39,110 nucleotides of DNA from positions 1-39,110 of IMG/VR virus record IMGVR_UViG_3300044533_000249; one strand, written 5' to 3'. Below are positions 17,022 through 23,875 of the stretch, piece after piece (positions within the stretch are counted from its first letter, which is position 1; each line of letters starts with the position of its first letter). This DNA comes from a virus. The position numbers were made by a program, and so were the translations under genes. Below the pieces are notes generated by a model, which saw only the letters and a program-made list of their open reading frames with translations, made no database searches and was not told the DNA's origin.

Positions 17022-18303
17022 CTAAGGCTAACTCCGCTATTTTGCGCTTGTTATGCAGCGCCTCTAAAATCCCACTGTCAATAGTATCATTACACATGAT
17101 GAGGTAACACCAAACATCTTTTGTCTGTCCGCCGCGATGTATGCGCCCGATTGTCTGTTCATAAAGTTCTAGCGACCACGGCAATGACAGCCAGATCATT
17201 TTATTGCCGCCGTGTTGCAGGTTCAGCCCATGACCTGCGCTCTTTGGATGCAGGGCTAATAATTCGAGTTCACCTTTGTTCCACTTGTCAACGACGTTTT
17301 TGTCGTCCATTGTAGAGAGTTGTGGATAACGTCGTTTAAGTTCGGCAAGTTCTTCTTGGTAATTGTAGACAATGATTGTGTTGTCGTGTTGGTTTTCGTC
17401 AAGAATATCTTCTAGCATGTCGAACTTGTGATCTGAAATCCGCGTCGGGCCTTCTGGGCCGTAAACAAACCCGCCCGCGAGCTGTTGCAGTTTCTGAGTC
17501 ATTACCGCCGCTGTCGGCGCGGAGATCACTTGTTCGCGTAACTCCAAGACAAATTTCTTTTTCATGGCAAGATAAACGTCATAATCGTCCATGCTACAGC
17601 GCATCTTCACAATGTTGAGCGGTGGCAACTTGTCTTTGTATTCCCCAGGCTCAAGCACATAAGTCACAGGCTTGATCGCGGCCATCACGTATTCAAGCGC
17701 GTTACTGTTTGGTGCCCATTGGTTAAACTCGCGGTTTATAAGGTGAAAGTGTTGTTGCAGAAACGCGCCTTTGCTGCGGCCTAATAATTTTTGATCTATG
17801 ATCTTGCATTGGCCGAACACGTCTTCGAGGCCGTTCGACGTGAACGATCCTGTCAAACCCCAACGCACGTTAAACTTATCAATCAAGCCCCATAGGTGTT
17901 TAAACCTTTTGCCGCTTGGATTTTTTAACTTCGTAAGTTCGTCGAATACAACGCCAGCAAAGCCAGTAAAATTACTAAGATCGAGTGAAGTAATATTGTC
18001 ATAGTTTGTGACCACGATGTCTGCGTCTGAATCAAAGGCGGCTTTGCGTTGCGCTGGCGTTCCGACGGCAACGGCGATTTCAAACTCTGGACACCATTTC
18101 TTGCCTTCAACAGGCCAGACATCAGTGCAAACGCGCTTGGGCGCAAGCACTAGCCAACGATCAACAAGACCACGCGCAAGCAGTTCAGTCATTGCAGTTA
18201 ATGTGATCGCGGTCTTTCCTGCGCCGACGGGCGCAAGAATCATTGCGCGGTCGCGCGCAAATAAAAAGTCTGCGGCTTCATCTTGATACGGTCGTAATTT
18301 CAC
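17008..18303 (-). CDS. SNF2-family DNA helicase/translocase
   Basis: 431 residues from the GTG at 18303 (VKLRPYQDEAADFLF). Motif I is APVGAGKT at 24-31, motif II DELT at 121-124 and motif VI GRIHRGGQ at 386-393, giving a complete two-lobed superfamily 2 core of the SNF2/DEAD-like type. I prefer this GTG because AGGTGG lies just upstream; the ATG at 18345 would add 14 residues with no ribosome site. With the VRR-NUC gene upstream it forms a known phage helicase-nuclease pair, probably used in replication or recombination. Confidence 0.85.
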   Translation of the reverse strand: MKLRPYQDEAADFLFARDRAMILAPVGAGKTAITLTAMTELLARGLVDRWLVLAPKRVCTDVWPVEGKKWCPEFEIAVAVGTPAQRKAAFDSDADIVVTNYDNITSLDLSNFTGFAGVVFDELTKLKNPSGKRFKHLWGLIDKFNVRWGLTGSFTSNGLEDVFGQCKIIDQKLLGRSKGAFLQQHFHLINREFNQWAPNSNALEYVMAAIKPVTYVLEPGEYKDKLPPLNIVKMRCSMDDYDVYLAMKKKFVLELREQVISAPTAAVMTQKLQQLAGGFVYGPEGPTRISDHKFDMLEDILDENQHDNTIIVYNYQEELAELKRRYPQLSTMDDKNVVDKWNKGELELLALHPKSAGHGLNLQHGGNKMIWLSLPWSLELYEQTIGRIHRGGQTKDVWCYLIMCNDTIDSGILEALHNKRKIAELALDELA

Positions 18304-18571
18304 AAGCCCACCTGTCCACTTGTTCGCGGTTCCAAAGGCACGCATAACGCTGATTCAATTTACGCATGTCGTCGGCAAACAACTTTTGCAACGCGGATAG
18401 CTTGCCGCCGTCCTTTTTCAGTTCTACAAACCACGTCTCGCCATTGGGTAAACAGACAATTCTGTCAGAAACGCCACGGTTTGAGAGACTGTTAAATTTA
18501 AACGCAACGCCGCCAAGTGATTGAACTGTCTTGACAAAGTAGCGTTCCACATCTTTTTCCAAATCAACCAT
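18278..18571 (-). CDS. VRR-NUC domain nuclease
   Basis: 97 residues from the ATG at 18571 (MVDLEKDVERYFVKTVQSLG). The VRR-NUC catalytic set is visible: GVSDRIVCLPNGETWFVELK gives D36, E50 and K52 of the D-ExK core. Such small stand-alone VRR-NUC proteins are structure-specific or nicking nucleases and commonly precede an SNF2 helicase in phages, as here, where the genes overlap by 26 bp. It is the first gene of the leftward group, divergent from the gene at 18635. Confidence 0.85.
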   Translation of the reverse strand: MVDLEKDVERYFVKTVQSLGGVAFKFNSLSNRGVSDRIVCLPNGETWFVELKKDGGKLSALQKLFADDMRKLNQRYACLWNREQVDRWACEITTVSR

Positions 18572-18634
18572 GAAAAACTTGTTGCATAAAATTCTTTTAC
18601 AGTCTAGTCTCCGAATCACGAAAGGTAGATTCAT

Positions 18635-19738
18635 ATGCACAGTAATATAGTCGGCGGTTCAACTGCGAAGCGCGTCCTTCAGTGTCCTGGCAGTGTGAAG
18701 CTATGCCAGAACGCACCTCCTAAACCCTCATCTAAATACGCTGACGATGGAACGAAACTACATGACGCGGTTCACCAAGTTCTTTCCTTCGATGCTAATG
18801 CAGATGATCTTCCTCTTAGTGTTGAGGGTCGCGCTAAACTTGATTTTGCCATTGCAGCATTAGGCGAAATTGATCCAGATAACCAACTCGAATTTCAAAC
18901 GGAATGTCGGGTGCATTTTGGGGATTTTCTTGCAAACGTCTTTGGCTCCTGTGACCTTCTTGGTCGTTTACGGTCTTCTACAATTTTGGTTGATTGGAAG
19001 TTTGGTGATTGGGTTCAAGTCTTTCCCGAAGAAAATGATCAGCTTCTTTTTTACACAGCCGCAGCCATGCGAACGCCCGAAACGAAATGGGCGTTTGAGG
19101 GAACGGATGAAGTAAAACTTTACATAGTTCAGCCGCCAAGCGTTCGCGTTTGGACGACGACTAAAGAGCGCATCCAACAGTTTGAGCGCGATCTTTACGA
19201 CGCTGTGCAGCTTGCGTTCATGCCTAACGCGCCGCTTAACGCAGGCGATTGGTGCCGTTGGTGTGCGGCAAAAGCTATGTGTCCATTACTCTCTGGCGAA
19301 GTGGAGCGCGCCTTGAAAACACAACTTAACAACATAACGCCTGAAGGCTACAGCAATGCACTCATTATGGCAGACCGTCTTGAAGATTGGATCAAAGCCG
19401 TTAGAGAATTGGCGCAACAGGCGCTTGAAAACAACATTACAATCCCAGGATTTAAACTTGTGCCAAAGCGCGCGATCAGACAATGGGTCGATGAAGAAGG
19501 CGCATTGGAAGCTCTTAGAAAAATGGGACTTGATGATTCGGAATTGATAGAGACGGCGTTGATCTCGCCAGCGAAAGCCGAAAAGGCGCTTAAAAAGCAT
19601 AAGCTGGCATTACCTAAAGATCACGTCGCCGCTATCTCATCGGGCAACACTATCGCGCCGGAGTCAGATCCGCGCCCGTCAGTGGTGCAAGTCGGTTCGC
19701 AGTTGCGGGCCGCGTTCTCTAAACTTGAGGTAAAGTAA
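18635..19738 (+). CDS. DUF2800 / RecB-like PD-(D/E)XK nuclease
   Basis: 367 residues. The N-terminus (GGSTAKRVLQCPGSVKLCQN) and KYADDGTKLHDAVHQ match the DUF2800 family. The nuclease core includes FGSCDLLG and ILVDWKFGDWVQV (D-x-K motif), then NDQLLFYTAAAM. The C-terminal cysteines (CRWCAAKAMC) resemble the Cas4/AddB iron-sulfur corner, together with the N-terminal Cys. Shine-Dalgarno AAAGGT precedes the ATG. It opens the rightward replication operon; likely an exonuclease in recombination or end processing. Confidence 0.8.
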   Translation: MHSNIVGGSTAKRVLQCPGSVKLCQNAPPKPSSKYADDGTKLHDAVHQVLSFDANADDLPLSVEGRAKLDFAIAALGEIDPDNQLEFQTECRVHFGDFLANVFGSCDLLGRLRSSTILVDWKFGDWVQVFPEENDQLLFYTAAAMRTPETKWAFEGTDEVKLYIVQPPSVRVWTTTKERIQQFERDLYDAVQLAFMPNAPLNAGDWCRWCAAKAMCPLLSGEVERALKTQLNNITPEGYSNALIMADRLEDWIKAVRELAQQALENNITIPGFKLVPKRAIRQWVDEEGALEALRKMGLDDSELIETALISPAKAEKALKKHKLALPKDHVAAISSGNTIAPESDPRPSVVQVGSQLRAAFSKLEVK

Positions 19739-20373
19739 TGTCAAATATAGTAAAGTTTGGTGGTGCAAATCTTCCTTCACCGCAGTCATTGTCCACTGCA
19801 TTGCGCGCTATTGAAGCGGATGTCGGGCCTGTTGGTTCCGTAATCCTCAAAATGGATCGCACGGGTCATTGGGTGTATGGCGCGGATCAAACGGAGGTTG
19901 AGAAGGATACACTATGGGCGATCAATCCTTATTCGTTCGTTCATGGTTATATCGCTTGGGGAACGGGTGAAGTTCTTGCGGAGAAGATGGTTAACATCGC
20001 GGATCCGCTTCCTGAACTTGATCCGCCACCCGCAGGCGCACAGGCTGGTTGGCAACCACAAGTCGGCGTTTCGCTCAAGTGTTTAACGGGCGAAGATAAA
20101 GGCTTGGAAGTTCGCTTTGCTACAACGTCAGTTGGCGGCAAGCGTTCGATGCACGCGCTGGCGATCAAGGTTGCGGATCAAGCTGACAAAGATCCATCTA
20201 AACTGGTTGCAGTTGTAAAACTGTTAAGCGATCACTACCCACACAAGACGTATGGCAAGATCTATACGCCTGTGTTTGATGTGGTCGAATGGATTAGCAT
20301 TGATGGCGAAGGCGCTGAAGACGTAGCTCCACCTACGGAATCGGCAAACACGACCCGCCGCCGTCGAGGCTAA
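19738..20373 (+). CDS. Conserved unknown protein linked to the DUF2800 nuclease
   Basis: 211 residues, with a start overlapping the DUF2800 stop (TAATG). Motifs include WVYGADQTEVEKDTLWAINP, SFVHGYIAWG and HKTYGKIYTPVFDVVEWIS, and the C-terminus is basic (TTRRRRG). This protein repeatedly follows DUF2800 genes in phages. By context it may be a DNA-binding partner, such as an annealing or single-strand-binding function, but no motif proves this. Confidence 0.65.
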   Translation: MSNIVKFGGANLPSPQSLSTALRAIEADVGPVGSVILKMDRTGHWVYGADQTEVEKDTLWAINPYSFVHGYIAWGTGEVLAEKMVNIADPLPELDPPPAGAQAGWQPQVGVSLKCLTGEDKGLEVRFATTSVGGKRSMHALAIKVADQADKDPSKLVAVVKLLSDHYPHKTYGKIYTPVFDVVEWISIDGEGAEDVAPPTESANTTRRRRG

Positions 20374-20377
20374 TAAG

Positions 20378-20413
20378 ACGGGGCGGTATTCGCGTGACAT
20401 CGGGCCGCCCCGT
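20378..20413 (+). promoter_or_regulatory. Long stem-loop between replication genes
   Basis: ACGGGGCGG (20378-20386) pairs perfectly with CCGCCCCGT (20405-20413) around an 18-base loop. No T tract follows, so a simple terminator is unlikely; it could be an mRNA-stability or protein-binding element ahead of the next gene. Confidence 0.55.
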
Positions 20414-20439
20414 TAACTACCAAACAGAAAGATAAGAAG

Positions 20440-20619
20440 ATGACCGAACGTAAAGTTTGGAACGACGCAACACGTCTAACGCCCAAAGAACAACAGGTCT
20501 ATGATCTGTTCCGTAAGGGCTTTAAGTGTAAAGATATCGCTGTGATCTTGAGCATTACGCCAAGCGCAGCACGAACAAGACTAGCTCTAGCAAAGGATAA
20601 GGTGCGCTGTGGCGGATAG
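20440..20619 (+). CDS. 59-residue HTH protein (sigma region 4 / LuxR-like)
   Basis: MTERKVWNDATRLTPKEQQV starts a short protein whose core LTPKEQQVYDLFRKG ... CKDIAVILSITPSAARTRL is the helix-turn-helix pattern of sigma-70 region 4 and LuxR C-termini. GATAAGAAG precedes the ATG. It overlaps the next GTG start by 11 bp. Likely a small DNA-binding regulator; it is similar in layout to the protein at 27143-27355. Confidence 0.7.
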   Translation: MTERKVWNDATRLTPKEQQVYDLFRKGFKCKDIAVILSITPSAARTRLALAKDKVRCGG

Positions 20620-20821
20620 AGAAGCACGGCTAAAAGAACTGATGGGGGACTTACTGTTCACCATTAAAGAATACTCTGACAAACATGAGAGGCCCGATGA
20701 AATCTTATTTGTTCTTGACCGTATCGTTGACGCTTATCGTGCAGCCTTTGAAAGCACAACAGATCATCGTGTTCAACGGCCCGAACGGCCCCGTGGCAAC
20801 GGAGCTAAGTTACCCAACTGA
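20609..20821 (+). CDS. Small helical protein, GTG start
   Basis: 70 residues from a GTG at 20609 inside the previous gene. The first 47 residues (REARLKELMGDLLFTIKEYS, EILFVLDRIVDAYRAAFEST) are amphipathic helices. The basic C-terminal tail overlaps the secreted-protein gene at 20697 in another frame. I know no family. The overlaps suggest real coupling but the call is moderate. Confidence 0.5.
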   Translation: MADREARLKELMGDLLFTIKEYSDKHERPDEILFVLDRIVDAYRAAFESTTDHRVQRPERPRGNGAKLPN

Positions 20822-20942
20822 GAACTTTTACTATCTTGGCAATGACGTGATCTCAGCGCCGAAGATCGGAAACTACACAGTTTATAATGGGCCTAATGGC
20901 GAGCTGTTAGGAAGCCGTGTTGATGGAGTGGCAAATGAGTGA
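20697..20942 (+). CDS. 81-residue exported protein with two NGPNG motifs
   Basis: The ATG at 20697 has GAGAGG at the right distance. MKSYLFLTVSLTLIVQPLKA is a clear Sec signal peptide with a probable cut after KAQ or KA. The mature part has two similar units, IIVFNGPNGPVATEL and YTVYNGPNGELLGS, separated by NFYYLGNDVISAPKIG. It starts inside the previous gene in another frame and ends overlapping the next start. I do not recognise it; a periplasmic role during infection is possible. Confidence 0.65.
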   Translation: MKSYLFLTVSLTLIVQPLKAQQIIVFNGPNGPVATELSYPTENFYYLGNDVISAPKIGNYTVYNGPNGELLGSRVDGVANE

Positions 20943-21225
20943 GCGCAATGCACAAATATCTACGGTAGTAAAAAATATTAACGAAGCGTTGGATAAACTG
21001 CGTGAAAAGACGCAATTATTATATTCTAAGATGCAAGACCAGAATCAAATAATAGCCGATTTGCGTGCCGAATTAATGACGGTAAGACCATTCAAACAAC
21101 AATCAAAACGCGACAAAGAAATATGCGTCGCCAGAGATAACGGCGAGTCTTTTGTATCGTTAGGTAATAAATATAATTTGTCCACGTCTCGGATTCAGCA
21201 AATATATAAGCGTTGTAAAAAATGA
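20935..21225 (+). CDS. Coiled-coil protein with C-terminal HTH
   Basis: 96 residues from the ATG at 20935 (MSERNAQISTVVKNINEALD) with GGAG upstream. Residues about 8-50 form a coiled coil. The C-terminus KRDKEICVARDNGESFVSLG, NKYNLSTSRIQQIYKRCKK is a sigma-region-4-like helix-turn-helix. It overlaps the DNA polymerase start by 4 bp (ATGA). Likely a DNA-binding dimer; it may regulate or help the replication proteins. Confidence 0.7.
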   Translation: MSERNAQISTVVKNINEALDKLREKTQLLYSKMQDQNQIIADLRAELMTVRPFKQQSKRDKEICVARDNGESFVSLGNKYNLSTSRIQQIYKRCKK

Positions 21226-23150
21226 TCTGGCTTGACTTTGAAACGCGCAGTCATTGCGATCTAAGAGCGCATGGCGTCTATATCTACGCGCAAGACAAGA
21301 CAACACAAGTGTTGTGTATGTCCTTTGCACACGACGATGAGAACGTATCGACGACAACAAACATGTCGGAGATGCGGCACATCTTGTCAGAGAAGCCGCA
21401 ACAGATCCGCGCGCATAACGCGGCATTTGAGCGGCTGATCATAAAGCATGTGTTAGGCTTAGACATACCATTAGAACAGTTCTACTGCACGGCGGCGCAG
21501 GCGCGCGCTAATTGCGCGCCTGGGTCACTGGAAGACGTTGGCAGATTCTACGGCGCGTCGATGAAGAAAGATCACAAAGGCGCTGCGCTTATTCGCAAGC
21601 TGTCCATACCACAGAAGGACGGCACGTTTAAAGAGAGCCCATACTTGCTAGACAAGATGATCGCCTATTGTGAGCAAGACGTGCGCGCGATGCGCGTCAT
21701 TAGTAAGATGATGCGCGAACTGACCGACGAAGAGTTAGCAGATTACTACGTTAACGAGCGCATCAATGATCGTGGCGTGTTGGTTGATACTATAACATGC
21801 GGCGCGGCGGGCATGTATAGCCGCGAGGAAACGCTGGCGATTCAAAACCGCATAGATGTCTTGACGAAAGGCGAAGTCACCGCAGCGCGCGGAACTAAAA
21901 TGCGCGATTGGGTTTTGGCTAACGTAACAAACGAAGCCTATGATGTCGTCATGCGCGACGGTAAGGCGACGATTGATAAGCGCACACGCGAAATGTTGAT
22001 GGAGCTGGGGCCGGATCTTGTCGAGCCTGACGTGTTAGAAGCTATCGAACTGGTTGACGGCGGATGGTCATCATCGGTTGCTAAGTTTAATCGGCTTTAC
22101 AATTTAGCAGGAGATGATCGCCGCGTCCGTGGCGCGTTTGTGTTTGCTGGCGGTAGCGCCACAGGCCGCGCGTCTAGCTACGGCGCACAGGTGCATAACT
22201 TTCCGCGTGAGTGTGTAAAAGATCCTGACGCAGTGGCGCAGGCAATGGCGTTCTCGCGCGATCTAGTGCCTAAGTTCGGACGACGTGTAAATGATGTTTT
22301 ACGCGGCATGTTGCGCCCGTCTCTTTGCGCGGCGAAAGGCAAAGCATTAATTGCTGCCGATTGGTCGGCTATCGAAGGCCGCGTTAATCCGTGGTTGTCC
22401 AATAAAGGCCAAGATAAGCTAAACGTGTTCATTAACGGTCAAGATGTTTACAAGACTAACGCGGCGGCAACGTATAAAGTTTCTTACGACGAGGTATCAA
22501 AAGACCAACGCCAGGTTGGCAAAGTGCAAGAGCTGGCGTGTGGGTTCGGCGGTGGCCTTGGCGCGTTTGCTGCGATGGGTAAGATTTACGGATTAAAATT
22601 AGCCGCACCTAAAGCAAGACAAATGGTGAACGCATGGCGCTGGTCTAATCAGTGGGCGGTTACTTTCTGGCAAGAATTAGAATCCGCATACATGACTGCG
22701 ATGAGAAAGAAAGGGGAAGTTTCGACGGCAGGTAAAATAAATTACTTGTTCGACGGCTTACACCTTTGGTATTCTCTGCCTTCTGGGCGTGTGCTTTGTT
22801 ACCCATTCGCGCGCTTCGAGGAAAACGGCAACTTAACGTATGCAAAAGCATCTTGGAAGCCTGCGGCAGACGCCGAAGAATGGCCCAGGGGTAAGCTATG
22901 GCATGGCCTCGCGTGTGAGAATGTTACACAGGCGACCGCCCATGACCTTTTGCGTGATGCTTTGCGCCGTTGTGAGCGTGAGAATCTTAATGTTGTTTTG
23001 CATGTGCACGATGAAATTGTTTTGGAATCATCGTCGCCGGACGAAGATAAGATAAAATTAGAATTAATTATGACCACGCCCCCGTCATGGGCCGAAGGTC
23101 TGCCGCTTGAAGCGGAAGTAAAAATCATGGGAAGTAGATACGGAAAATGA
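21222..23150 (+). CDS. Family A DNA polymerase with 3'-5' exonuclease
   Basis: 642 residues. The exonuclease domain comes first: Exo I DFET (D5, E7), Exo II-like AHNAAFE at 64-70 and Exo III YCEQD (149-153). Palm and fingers follow: motif A ADWSAIEGRV with D380, motif B R430xxxK434 ... CGFGGG and motif C VHDE at 595-598. The 5'-nuclease domain of bacterial Pol I is absent, as in other phage replicases. It is probably the replicative polymerase, working with the primase-helicase two genes on. Both ends overlap neighbours by 4 bp. Confidence 0.92.
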   Translation: MIWLDFETRSHCDLRAHGVYIYAQDKTTQVLCMSFAHDDENVSTTTNMSEMRHILSEKPQQIRAHNAAFERLIIKHVLGLDIPLEQFYCTAAQARANCAPGSLEDVGRFYGASMKKDHKGAALIRKLSIPQKDGTFKESPYLLDKMIAYCEQDVRAMRVISKMMRELTDEELADYYVNERINDRGVLVDTITCGAAGMYSREETLAIQNRIDVLTKGEVTAARGTKMRDWVLANVTNEAYDVVMRDGKATIDKRTREMLMELGPDLVEPDVLEAIELVDGGWSSSVAKFNRLYNLAGDDRRVRGAFVFAGGSATGRASSYGAQVHNFPRECVKDPDAVAQAMAFSRDLVPKFGRRVNDVLRGMLRPSLCAAKGKALIAADWSAIEGRVNPWLSNKGQDKLNVFINGQDVYKTNAAATYKVSYDEVSKDQRQVGKVQELACGFGGGLGAFAAMGKIYGLKLAAPKARQMVNAWRWSNQWAVTFWQELESAYMTAMRKKGEVSTAGKINYLFDGLHLWYSLPSGRVLCYPFARFEENGNLTYAKASWKPAADAEEWPRGKLWHGLACENVTQATAHDLLRDALRRCERENLNVVLHVHDEIVLESSSPDEDKIKLELIMTTPPSWAEGLPLEAEVKIMGSRYGK

Positions 23151-23875
23151 TTGCAGTTTGGTTTTCATGCGGAGCCGCCAGCGCAGTCGCGGCAAAACTG
23201 ACGTTAGAAAAATATTCTGACGTTCGCGTAATAAATAATCCTGTAGCGGAAGAGGACGACGACAATCGCCGGTTTCTGCGCGACGTTGAATCCTGGCTTG
23301 GCATTAAGATTGAAAGCGCTATCAACCCTAAATACCCTACCGCGTCTGCGTATGATGTATGGGCTTATCGTAATTATATGTCGGGCGTTAGCGGGGCAGT
23401 CTGCACGGTAGAACTAAAAAAGCGCGCGCGGCAGATATGGGAACAGACAAACAAAGCCGAATGGCATGTGCTTGGTTTTACCGTCGATGAAAAACATCGG
23501 TTTGATAGATTTGTTTTAACTGAGCGCGATAATGTTTTACCTGTTTTAATTGACGCAGGACTAACAAAGCAAGACTGTTTAGACCGCATTATAGCCGCTG
23601 GCATAAAGCCGCCACGCGTTTACGGTCTTGGCTTTCCAAACGCTAATTGCATTGGCTGCGTAAAAGCAACGTCACCTACCTACTGGAATCTTGTCCGACG
23701 CACGCACCCAGAGGCGTTTCAACAGCGCGCCGAACAATCGCGGGGGCTTGGGGTGAAGTTGGTAAGGTATAAAAACAAACGTATTTATCTTGATGAACTG
23801 CCAGCGGACGCAAAAGGAAGACCAATAGCTAAAATGCAAATTGACTGCGGTATATTTTGCGAGGAAAGAATATGA
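23147..23875 (+). CDS. PAPS reductase-like (adenine nucleotide alpha hydrolase) protein
   Basis: 242 residues. The N-terminal loop WFSCGAASAVAA (residues 5-16) is a variant of the SxGxxS ATP-binding loop of PAPS reductases and PP-loop enzymes. Seven cysteines are present (8, 86, 144, 168, 171, 234, 238), among them NCIGC and the final CGIFC, which could hold a metal or iron-sulfur centre as in DndC-like proteins. A sulfur or nucleotide transfer to nucleic acid is one idea; substrate unknown. It is tightly overlapped by polymerase and primase genes, so it belongs to replication-time expression. Confidence 0.75.
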   Translation: MIAVWFSCGAASAVAAKLTLEKYSDVRVINNPVAEEDDDNRRFLRDVESWLGIKIESAINPKYPTASAYDVWAYRNYMSGVSGAVCTVELKKRARQIWEQTNKAEWHVLGFTVDEKHRFDRFVLTERDNVLPVLIDAGLTKQDCLDRIIAAGIKPPRVYGLGFPNANCIGCVKATSPTYWNLVRRTHPEAFQQRAEQSRGLGVKLVRYKNKRIYLDELPADAKGRPIAKMQIDCGIFCEERI

